Assembly (NCBI GenBank): GCA_012512335.1
Contig: JAAZEK010000455.1
Span: 1-6,179 of the forward strand
Length of the DNA: 6,179 nt
Origin: Clostridiales bacterium
Lineage (GTDB): Bacteria; Bacillota; Clostridia; Caldicoprobacterales; DTU083
Direction: 5' to 3'
Made by a program: the position numbers and the translations under genes
In this document: positions 1-5,880 of the stretch, in pieces
Layout: each line of letters starts with the position of its first letter
How positions within the stretch are numbered: position 1 is the first letter of the stretch
The notes under the pieces: model-generated
Databases searched by the model: none
What the model was told of the DNA's origin: nothing
Seen by the model: the letters and a program-made list of their open reading frames with translations, nothing else

Positions 1-135
1 CCTTTCACTGTCTGAACCCAGTGAGTTTGGAAAGTGTAGTATTTTCAGCTGATATGAGCTTTAGTTTGATTCGTGATGGCAACAGCGACTGGAATATATT
101 TATTATTTTATTGACTCCGTGATCAGTAACAAGAG
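1..135. other. Region downstream of yedF with no supported gene
   Basis: This AT-rich stretch follows the TAA stop of the YedF-like gene. On the minus strand it is full of stop codons and holds no hairpin followed by a T-run, so the end of the glnA-puuD-yedF transcript is not visible. The only structure is a small inverted repeat, TCACTG at 5-10 and CAGTGA at 19-24 with an 8-nt loop; it has no T-tract on either side. One plus-strand frame is open from the window edge to a TGA at 120-122, but 39 codons without a start or recognisable domain are not enough to call a gene end. Confidence 0.5.
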
Positions 136-717
136 TTATAGCACTATAGTGTTTTCTCCACTATTCATTCGTCGTACTATCTCTTTCATGCTTGCAGCCC
201 TACCTACTGCCAAGCTGCTGTTTAGCCCATAAAATTTCAAGCAGGTATCTGAAGAAAGTATCTCCACGCCCTTTTCTGCTAAAGTACGAAGGTCCTTTAA
301 AAGCTCCGAATCTTCTACTGTCAAAGCGACACCGCCATTTATAAAAATTATGCTTTTAGGATATGGCTTACACTGCCTCAAATGATAAAAATAGCTTTTC
401 ATCAAGGCCTTCCCTAATTCCTGCTCTCCACGCCCCAAGGTACAGCCACTAATCACAACTACTGAAACATTTGGCAAACTATACTTTTCTCCATCCTGTA
501 ATACAGTTTGGCTAAAATGAATTAAATATTCGCCACTGGATTCCTCCAAAAAGGAATTCATCTTATTATCTTCAGCCATGCTTTGGATTTCTCTGGCCTT
601 CTCCAAACTATCCGTTACGGTAGTTATAGAACTAAAGCCCATTTCATTAATGGTCTTTTGTATGAGGGGCCATGATTGATTAGCTGTCATGCCTCTAATA
701 TCAATTTTGTGATCCAT
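136..717 (-). CDS. yedF: YedF-like protein (degenerate TusA-like domain plus DsrE-like domain)
   Basis: A 193-aa soluble protein with the two-part layout of the YedF family linked to selenium metabolism: an N-terminal TusA/SirA-like domain (about residues 1-70) and a C-terminal DsrE-like domain (about 82-193). The length is usual for the family. In the N-terminal domain D6-x-R8-G9 is recognisable, but the CPxP motif that carries the sulfur-accepting cysteine in TusA proteins reads A12-N-Q-S15. In the C-terminal domain the GRGEQELGKALM segment (95-106) and the TCL-x-x-YGL segment (158-164) are kept; of the usual CGTC pair only C159 remains, because the first cysteine position is S156. The ATG at 717 has an AAGGAG ribosome binding site at 724-729 with a 6-nt spacer. 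That site sits immediately after the PuuD-like stop codon, so the two genes are probably coupled. A role in selenium or sulfur trafficking is family inference only, and the lost cysteines make persulfide transfer by the N-terminal domain unlikely. Confidence 0.85.
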   Translation of the reverse strand: MDHKIDIRGMTANQSWPLIQKTINEMGFSSITTVTDSLEKAREIQSMAEDNKMNSFLEESSGEYLIHFSQTVLQDGEKYSLPNVSVVVISGCTLGRGEQELGKALMKSYFYHLRQCKPYPKSIIFINGGVALTVEDSELLKDLRTLAEKGVEILSSDTCLKFYGLNSSLAVGRAASMKEIVRRMNSGENTIVL

Positions 718-729
718 ATGAAGCTCCTT

Positions 730-1455
730 TCAGCTTTTGTATGATGCAGCTGCCTCTACAAAAGCCTCAAATAATCGCATCATACGGGGATCCTCCAGCA
801 TCCGTTCCGGATGCCATTGAACCCCTATTAAAAAGGGGTGGCTTTCAGACTCTATTGCTTCAATTACTCCATCAGCAGCCCATGCTACAGGCTCCAGCCC
901 ATAGGCAAGATTTCGGACGGCCTGGTGGTGAAAGCTGTTAGTGTCAATTTGGTAGGTTCCTAATATCTGATGCAATCGTGATTCTTCTTTAATACTTACA
1001 TGGTGATAAGGAGCCCATTTGGGAGCAGATTGAGAATGGCAAATTAAATCACCATCATTATACTGAGTCTTCAGGTCTTGATAAGCATCCCCACCAAGGG
1101 CAATGTTCATCAGCTGGACTCCCCTGCAAATTCCAAATATAGGCATTCCAGCTTCCACAGCAGCCTGACATATGGGCAATTCCAAATCATCACGGTGAGG
1201 ATTAACTCTTCCAATGGCTACATGCGGCTCCTCTCCATAGTACCTGGGATGTACATCCTGACCTCCTGTCAACAATAGACCTTGTATCTTGGAAAGAATA
1301 TCTGACATTCCTTCCACTGTAGTACAGCTAGATATAGGGGGTATTATTAGAGGTAATCCACCAGCCCGACAAATACCTTCCGCATAACTCGATTGTAATA
1401 GAAAATTGTCTACTTGCCAGTCATAATCGCAGGTAATTCCAATTATCGGCCTCAT
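730..1455 (-). CDS. Gamma-glutamyl-gamma-aminobutyrate hydrolase family protein (PuuD-like, peptidase C26)
   Basis: A 241-aa cytosolic class I glutamine-amidotransferase-fold hydrolase. Visible family marks, numbered from the ATG at 1455, are the N-terminal RPIIGIT strand, the TGGQDV-x-P oxyanion region (63-70), the nucleophile elbow GICRG with C110, the SFHHQAV segment (174-180), and GVQWHPE supplying H215 and E217 of the triad. All catalytic residues are present and the length is close to E. coli PuuD (about 254 aa). The family cleaves gamma-glutamyl amides such as gamma-glutamyl-GABA to glutamate plus the amine; the actual substrate cannot be read from sequence. It lies 66 bp after glnA and 12 bp before the YedF-like gene, so it is probably in the same operon. 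A start at a TTG at 1464 would add three residues, but it abuts the AGGAG directly, whereas the ATG at 1455 has a 9-nt spacer. No puuA, puuB or puuC homologue is seen here, so a complete putrescine pathway is not supported. Confidence 0.9.
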   Translation of the reverse strand: MRPIIGITCDYDWQVDNFLLQSSYAEGICRAGGLPLIIPPISSCTTVEGMSDILSKIQGLLLTGGQDVHPRYYGEEPHVAIGRVNPHRDDLELPICQAAVEAGMPIFGICRGVQLMNIALGGDAYQDLKTQYNDGDLICHSQSAPKWAPYHHVSIKEESRLHQILGTYQIDTNSFHHQAVRNLAYGLEPVAWAADGVIEAIESESHPFLIGVQWHPERMLEDPRMMRLFEAFVEAAASYKS

Positions 1456-1464
1456 CAGCTCCAA

Positions 1465-1469
1465 CTCCT
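1465..1469 (-). promoter_or_regulatory. Ribosome binding site deciding the PuuD-like start
   Basis: The minus strand reads AGGAG here, followed by TTGGAGCTG and then ATG. The spacing to the ATG at 1455 is 9 nt, a good distance. The spacing to the in-frame TTG at 1464 is zero, which rules that codon out as a normal start. Confidence 0.8.
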
Positions 1470-1521
1470 ATCTTGACATAAAATTACAATACTGATATTC
1501 AATTACATTACAGGAGATTTA

Positions 1522-2853
1522 CTAGAACTTATTCAAATATTGATCTAATTCCCATTGATGAACCTGCATTTTATAGTCATTCCACTCAATTAGCTTGGCT
1601 TCGCGGAATCTATTATATGTGTGTTCCGACAGGGTTTCTTGTATTACTGAGTCTTTACTCAAGGCTTCCAGTGCACTGTGCAAATTATTAGGCAAGCAAC
1701 TAATGCAATGAGTATCTCTTTCCAGGGCAGTCATCTCATAAATATTTCGGTTAACTGGGGGAGGAGGCGTAATCTTATCGCGAATGCCTTCTAAACCAGC
1801 TTTCAAGGTTACCGCTAATGCCAAGTATGGGTTACATGAGGGATCAGGACTTCTCAGCTCTACCCTAGTTGCACTGCCTCTTTTAGATGGAATACGAATT
1901 AATGGACTGCGATTTTGTGCAGACCAAGCGATGTATACCGGTGCCTCATAGCCTGCTACCAGCCGCTTATATGAGTTTACAAGAGGATTGGTAATAGCAG
2001 TTATGGCAGGTGCATGCATTAATAAGCCACCCATATAATTATAGGCTTCCTGACTAAGCTGGAGATCGCCATTTGGTTCAAAGAAAATATTCTCGCCATT
2101 TTTAAACAGCGATTGGTTTAGATGCATACCAGAGCCTGCCACCCCACAAATAGGTTTTGGCATAAAGGTGGCATGAAGGCCATGTTGCTTAGCGATATAG
2201 CGAACTACCATTTTAAATGTCATAACATTGTCGGCAGTGGTTAAGGCATCGTTATATTTAAAATCAATTTCATGTTGTCCTGGGGCTGTTTCATGGTGAG
2301 ATGCTTCGATTTCAAAGCCCATATCCTCTAAAACCAGACACATTTCTCTTCGGGCACCTTCACCTCTGTCCACAGGGCCTAGATCAAAATAACCAGCCTG
2401 GTCGTGGGTAGTCATGGTGGACTTACCCTCAGAATCCGTATGGAACAAGAAAAACTCGGCTTCTGGACCCACCTGCATGGTATAGCCCATCTCCTCTGCT
2501 TCCTTTAATACCCGTTTTAGAGTATTTCGAGGACAACCAGTAAAGGGGGTACCATCGGAATTATAAACATCACAGATTAACCTGGCTACATGCCCTTCTT
2601 CTTTCGTCCATGGATATATTACAAAGGAACTGGGGTCGGGATAAAGAATCATATCAGATTCTTCTATACGCACAAAGCCTTCAATGGATGATCCATCAAA
2701 CATGATTTCATTATCCAGAGCTTTGCCCAATTGCTTGACTGTAATTGCTACATTTTTTAAAGTACCGAAGATATCAGTAAATTGTAAACGAACAAATTGA
2801 ACCTCTTGCTCCTTACATATCCTTAGAATGTCCTGTTTTGTATACTTTGCCAT
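1522..2853 (-). CDS. glnA: Glutamine synthetase, type I (GSI-alpha)
   Basis: A 443-aa glutamine synthetase that joins ammonia to glutamate using ATP; it acts as a cytosolic dodecamer. The N-terminal beta-grasp domain (about 15-100) carries the catalytic D53 in FDGSSIEGF. The catalytic domain shows metal ligands E131 and E133 (GPEAEFF), E188 and E195 (HHETAPGQHEID), H244 (GSGMH), the flap glutamate E303 (GYEAP), R315 and R320 (NRSPLIRIP), and E332/R334 (VELRSPDP). R62 in FVRIEESD matches the arginine tied to glutamine feedback inhibition in Bacillus subtilis GS. The 25-residue insert and the adenylylation tyrosine of GSI-beta enzymes are missing, so control should be by feedback rather than adenylylation. 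One oddity is A239 in GVAGSGMH, where B. subtilis and E. coli have the asparagine of the N264 loop. The ATG at 2853 has a GGGAG ribosome binding site at 2862-2866 with an 8-nt spacer. The gene has its own promoter and leads the glnA-puuD-yedF cluster. Confidence 0.97.
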   Translation of the reverse strand: MAKYTKQDILRICKEQEVQFVRLQFTDIFGTLKNVAITVKQLGKALDNEIMFDGSSIEGFVRIEESDMILYPDPSSFVIYPWTKEEGHVARLICDVYNSDGTPFTGCPRNTLKRVLKEAEEMGYTMQVGPEAEFFLFHTDSEGKSTMTTHDQAGYFDLGPVDRGEGARREMCLVLEDMGFEIEASHHETAPGQHEIDFKYNDALTTADNVMTFKMVVRYIAKQHGLHATFMPKPICGVAGSGMHLNQSLFKNGENIFFEPNGDLQLSQEAYNYMGGLLMHAPAITAITNPLVNSYKRLVAGYEAPVYIAWSAQNRSPLIRIPSKRGSATRVELRSPDPSCNPYLALAVTLKAGLEGIRDKITPPPPVNRNIYEMTALERDTHCISCLPNNLHSALEALSKDSVIQETLSEHTYNRFREAKLIEWNDYKMQVHQWELDQYLNKF

Positions 2854-2898
2854 ATTACACGCTCCCAGTTATCGAATTGAGTTAAATGAATCACTCTA

Positions 2899-2926
2899 AT
2901 TATACCAAACATTGCATGAATTGCAA
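2899..2926 (-). promoter_or_regulatory. Sigma-A type promoter of glnA
   Basis: On the minus strand there is a perfect -10 TATAAT at 2899-2904, preceded by TGG, which makes an extended -10 (TGn). A -35-like TTGCAA lies at 2921-2926, giving a 16-bp spacer. Transcription should begin near 2892 and leave a leader of about 40 nt with no room for a riboswitch. The promoter sits in the 95-bp gap between the LURP-one gene and glnA and separates the two gene blocks. Confidence 0.8.
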
Positions 2927-2928
2927 TG
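2910..2928. promoter_or_regulatory. Candidate operator: 19-bp dyad over the glnA -35
   Basis: The plus strand reads CATTGCA at 2910-2916, TGAAT, then TGCAATG at 2922-2928: perfect 7-bp arms with a 5-bp centre. It covers the -35 element and much of the spacer of the glnA promoter, the usual place for a repressor, or for a regulator substituting for a weak -35. It does not fit the GlnR/TnrA box TGTnAn7TnACA, so if it is an operator the regulator is not evident. ATTGCA also recurs as a direct repeat nine bases apart (2911 and 2920). Confidence 0.5.
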
Positions 2929-2948
2929 CAGAGTAAAAACAGTAACTT

Positions 2949-3437
2949 TTAGCTGTTGTTATGGTTATTGTCATGGAGCACTTGGTCTATGACAATAACC
3001 AAAGCAAGCATGAATACTGGATCTTCCTCATCTGAAACATCTACTCCATAAGTATCAGACCAGGAAAACCATCGTTTAGAAACCTGAGCCACCTGAAGCC
3101 CATTTCGTAGAATAGAAAAATCCATAGCCCAAACATTGCCTTCAGCACGATAATCAGCTTGTGCTCCATAAATCTGAAACTTTGGACGTAATAAGCTAAA
3201 CTCCTTTTTTACTGTGGCATATAGCTGGCCCATGTAGTAGATGCTATATTCTGGCAGGAAGCGAAATAGCTTCTGTTCAATATAGACTAGCTCGTTATCA
3301 TTCATATCATAAATACGAAGCTTGTCTCCAAATGAAAACACTTTTCCCTTTACTTGATAGCAATCATATCCATTTTCATCACGAATTGTAAACTTATCTC
3401 CAAAAGAGAAAATTTTCTGTTTTATTGCAAACCTCAT
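2949..3437 (-). CDS. LURP-one-related family protein (YxjI-like, tubby-like fold)
   Basis: A 162-aa protein resembling the LURP-one-related family, a tubby/scramblase-like beta-barrel fold known in Bacillus YxjI and in plants. It has short beta-strands rich in FxIYD-like patterns: KIFSFGDKFTIRD (8-20), KVFSFGDKLRIYD (32-44), EYSIYY (63-68), KFQIYG (86-91), and WAMDFSILR (103-111). A hydrophobic segment (140-154) could be the central helix of the barrel. There is no signal peptide, so a cytoplasmic or membrane-associated location is likely. The biochemical function of bacterial members is not known to me. The ATG at 3437 overlaps the stop of the DUF4129 gene in an ATGA, and an AGGAGG at 3446-3451 (8-nt spacer) lies inside that gene's last codons, so translation is coupled. 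The last codons are covered by a 13-bp inverted repeat, and the tail DNNHNNS is unusually asparagine-rich. Confidence 0.85.
   Translation of the reverse strand: MRFAIKQKIFSFGDKFTIRDENGYDCYQVKGKVFSFGDKLRIYDMNDNELVYIEQKLFRFLPEYSIYYMGQLYATVKKEFSLLRPKFQIYGAQADYRAEGNVWAMDFSILRNGLQVAQVSKRWFSWSDTYGVDVSDEEDPVFMLALVIVIDQVLHDNNHNNS
2962..3001 (-). repeat. Perfect 13-bp inverted repeat at the 3' end of the LURP-one gene
   Basis: On the plus strand TGGTTATTGTCAT (2962-2974) is followed by a 14-nt loop and ATGACAATAACCA (2989-3001), an exact reverse complement. As RNA it would form a 13-bp stem over codons of about residues 146-159, twelve bases before the stop codon region. No T-run follows on the minus strand (the nearest, TTTTT, begins about 22 bases later), so it is not a standard intrinsic terminator. 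It could be a 3'-end stabiliser, a protein-binding dyad, or a terminator without a U-tract that insulates glnA from the upstream operon. Confidence 0.75.
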
Positions 3438-4792
3438 TCCTTTTCCCTCCTAATTTCCTTTTTATTTAAAATATCATTTCTAAGCTTGTCTACCTGTGTG
3501 TCCTGTATGAGTTCATCCCCATACCTGGCTTTTCCATATAGATTTTCCATCAGTACCGCTGTATCTTGCTCTAAGCTACCTAGATCAGTCATCTCCTGTA
3601 TTGTTTCCTTTGGCGTTCGGTAACTACTGAAACGGAAACCTGAGTCAATAGCATGAAAAATCATTTGCCTGTATAGAAATCTCACCCTTTGGCGATTATC
3701 TCTTAACTGATTCCACTTAGGTTCTGAGCTTCGAATTCCTTCCCACCACTTACGAAGAGAATCAGCATAATTTTGTCTAATACTCTGCCAATCCAAAAGA
3801 CTTTCCTTTTCATCATCATATTCATCTGATGTTCCACCTGACCAGTGACCAGCTTCCATTAGTCTCTTAATTTGGGCGATAATGAAACGCCAAAGCTTAA
3901 TCAATTGCTTTGTGAAAAAGTAAATGGCGAACAAAAGCAAGGCTATTAGAAATATGGTTCCGATGATTTGAACCACCGCATCCCAGAAAGGTGACGGTGG
4001 CCTAGCTTCTGCTGGTGGGAGCTCAGGAGCACCATCTCCAGATGGGCCTTCCTGCCCACCACCTGTGGATTGTCTTAGTTCCATCAACTTTTGAATCACA
4101 TACATAATAAATCGTACTATTGCTTTGACAGTATATAAAAAAGCATCCTTAATTGTTTGAAAGCCAGCAATCACAAGGCTAATCACTATGGTTATAACAA
4201 TAAGAATTCTGTTATTCTTACGTACCACAGGCATGGAAGTAGAATCCTTCAATTCTTCTCGAGATGCCTCATTAATCAATTCTGAATTAGTCAACAGGAA
4301 AACAGTGGGTATTGTAATTAATCCTGCTATTAGAAGATACTGCTGAAAATCTTGTATAGCTATGATCTTTCCATACAGATAATAGAAAGCAAAATAAAGA
4401 GCTAATGATAATAAGCAATATATCTTGGAAAAAGAATTTATAAGAGGCTGCTCAGATACAAATACTCCCCTCCATCCTGATATAGCAATTAACAAACCAT
4501 AAAAGACTGTAGCCAGAGTGCTTAGTTCAATGAAGAGAATTTTTGATAGTATAGCAAAGCCTAAGCCAATCAATAATGAGAAAAATAAGGAAATCATTCT
4601 ATTTCGCTGGATGAGTAGCTTACGAATCAATGAGCCAAAAAGGTAAGAGGCTAGCAATAACCCACCAAAGAAAATAAATGGCAAGGGCATGAAAGCATAT
4701 AAATATAAAGATAGTATGATTGGAAATAATATGGAAGTATCCATCCAAAGAGCTAGTATTGGAGTGAGAAATCTTAAAAGCTTATTCTTCAT
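3434..4792 (-). CDS. Multi-spanning membrane protein with C-terminal DUF4129 domain
   Basis: A 452-aa integral membrane protein. By eye there are hydrophobic segments at about 10-34, 38-57, 66-88, 92-110, 121-140, 150-168, 195-212 and 273-295. Between the last two lies a stretch with a possible amphipathic helix (219-239) and a Gly/Pro/Glu-rich linker (243-268). The final helix leads into a cytoplasm-like charged region and a DUF4129 domain (about 370-440; RFLYRQMIFHAIDSGF, then TPKETIQEM). DUF4129 is typically the C-terminal part of TgpA-type transglutaminase-like membrane proteins; here no transglutaminase Cys-His-Asp domain is visible, and the protein is shorter than those fusions. It overlaps DUF58 by 4 bp (ATGA) and LURP-one by 4 bp. 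The ATG at 4792 has a GAGGTG ribosome binding site (4798-4803). Context suggests a membrane partner of the MoxR/DUF58 pair; no reaction can be assigned. Confidence 0.85.
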   Translation of the reverse strand: MKNKLLRFLTPILALWMDTSILFPIILSLYLYAFMPLPFIFFGGLLLASYLFGSLIRKLLIQRNRMISLFFSLLIGLGFAILSKILFIELSTLATVFYGLLIAISGWRGVFVSEQPLINSFSKIYCLLSLALYFAFYYLYGKIIAIQDFQQYLLIAGLITIPTVFLLTNSELINEASREELKDSTSMPVVRKNNRILIVITIVISLVIAGFQTIKDAFLYTVKAIVRFIMYVIQKLMELRQSTGGGQEGPSGDGAPELPPAEARPPSPFWDAVVQIIGTIFLIALLLFAIYFFTKQLIKLWRFIIAQIKRLMEAGHWSGGTSDEYDDEKESLLDWQSIRQNYADSLRKWWEGIRSSEPKWNQLRDNRQRVRFLYRQMIFHAIDSGFRFSSYRTPKETIQEMTDLGSLEQDTAVLMENLYGKARYGDELIQDTQVDKLRNDILNKKEIRREKE

Positions 4793-5880
4793 ACAGCCAC
4801 CTCACTTTGGGACTCAGGCTCTAGCATAATAAGGTCCACAGAATGACCTTTCCCACGTAGCCTCTGAATTTGCCCCTCCATTCGTTCCCCTACAAAGGCT
4901 GTTAATAAGAGAATATCCATTGGGCTGCTATCGTGTTCTAGCTCATCTTCTAAGAATGTAAAGAAAGTACAGCTTCTGGCTACCACCATCTTCGCTAAAA
5001 CTTCAAATATATAGCTGAGCTGCTCTTGGCCTGGCCGGGGTTCTACGTAAATAGACTGTTCTTTCTTATCTATTTCATAGGCATTGCTCCCAAACCCTAC
5101 GGGAATCCCATTCTCGATAGCATTTTGTGCAATAGTGGCGCTATAGGATATCCCTCGTTCTATAATATCCATATCAGTGACTGCGCCCCACATGGATTCG
5201 CTTAGGTCAATATTTAAAAGTATTAGAATTCTAGGGTCAGCGGTGTGGTCCAATTGATACACCTGAAATTCCCCTGTTCGAGCAGTTGCCTTCCAATTAA
5301 TCCGATTTAAGGGGTCGCCGTATTTATATTCACGTACTCCAGAGATTAAGAAAGGATCTTCTAAAATCCATCTTCGTACAGTGACTTCCCCCATCCAACT
5401 ATGAGATGGAAAGGGAATGTCCTCAAGAGGCAGTAGCTCAGGATAAACCAAAAGCTCGGAATCTACATGAAAATCTCGATACAATTCCTGAGCTCCAAAT
5501 GCATCGCCACAGGTCATGGCAGCTGTAGACAGCTGATAAAAGCCTCGCTTTAGACAAAGTATCTTATGTCTTCTAGTAATGCCTGTAAATGGCATTAAGC
5601 TAAAAAAGCTCTTATGAAATTCATCATGCTTAATAGCCATATCCGATTGCTTGGTAAACTTTAAATAGGGACTCATTTTGGCCTCGATGCGCAGCCAAGG
5701 AATAGGCAGTAGCTTTCGATTCTGTATCACCTCTACCATTTCCACCTCTTCTCCTTCAAAAACAGCAGGCATATTAAAGGAGCGGGTATAGTTCAGTCCA
5801 GAAAGGCCCCATTTCCTGTATATTTGAGACTGTAAGACAATAATAACTACAATTATAAAAATGAACCAGGACAGGGACAT
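4789..5880 (-). CDS. DUF58 domain-containing protein (vWA-like)
   Basis: A 363-aa protein with one N-terminal membrane segment (about 4-18), a beta-rich middle part (about 35-150), and the diagnostic DUF58 signature REYKYGDP-x-x-x-INWKATAR (183-201). A von Willebrand A-like core follows, with the MIDAS-type D225-x-S227-x-S229. The distal MIDAS aspartate usually seen after a hydrophobic strand appears to be A328 in ILLLTAF, so metal binding may be incomplete. Such proteins are encoded beside MoxR ATPases, and the pair is thought to act as chaperone or activator of a client protein, as in other MoxR-vWA systems. The ATG at 5880 shares one base with the MoxR stop (TAATG); its upstream GGA-rich stretch is a modest ribosome binding site, consistent with coupling to the preceding gene. 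The downstream gene overlaps by 4 bp. The client of this system is unknown. Confidence 0.92.
   Translation of the reverse strand: MSLSWFIFIIVVIIVLQSQIYRKWGLSGLNYTRSFNMPAVFEGEEVEMVEVIQNRKLLPIPWLRIEAKMSPYLKFTKQSDMAIKHDEFHKSFFSLMPFTGITRRHKILCLKRGFYQLSTAAMTCGDAFGAQELYRDFHVDSELLVYPELLPLEDIPFPSHSWMGEVTVRRWILEDPFLISGVREYKYGDPLNRINWKATARTGEFQVYQLDHTADPRILILLNIDLSESMWGAVTDMDIIERGISYSATIAQNAIENGIPVGFGSNAYEIDKKEQSIYVEPRPGQEQLSYIFEVLAKMVVARSCTFFTFLEDELEHDSSPMDILLLTAFVGERMEGQIQRLRGKGHSVDLIMLEPESQSEVAV

Noticed and set aside
5..24. Small hairpin TCACTG/CAGTGA that recalls a tRNA T-arm (GGTTCAGA loop on the minus strand) or a terminator
   Set aside because: The loop is 8 nt instead of 7, no anticodon or D arm is found in the following sequence, and there is no T-run on either strand.
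3..122. Plus-strand frame open from the window edge to a TGA, as the end of a convergent gene
   Set aside because: It is only 39 codons with no start, no recognisable domain and no terminator in the 13 bp before the yedF stop; an open stretch of this length is plausible by chance.
741..941. 66-codon plus-strand ORF
   Set aside because: It lies opposite the PuuD-like gene, which has a full set of catalytic motifs; it has no domain of its own.
1078..1278. 66-codon plus-strand ORF
   Set aside because: Antisense shadow of the PuuD-like gene with no ribosome binding site or recognisable protein features.
1456..1521. Possible terminator or second promoter between glnA and the PuuD-like gene
   Set aside because: Only a weak AATA/TATT dyad and AT-rich DNA are seen; there is no stem with a T-run and no convincing -35/-10 pair at proper spacing.
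2854..2948. GlnR/TnrA box or a riboswitch in the glnA leader
   Set aside because: No TGTnAn7TnACA match is found on either strand, and the predicted leader of about 40 nt is too short for a known riboswitch.
3354..3623. 89-codon plus-strand ORF
   Set aside because: It runs antisense across the LURP-one/DUF4129 junction, both real genes; its Ser/Phe-rich translation is typical of a shadow frame.
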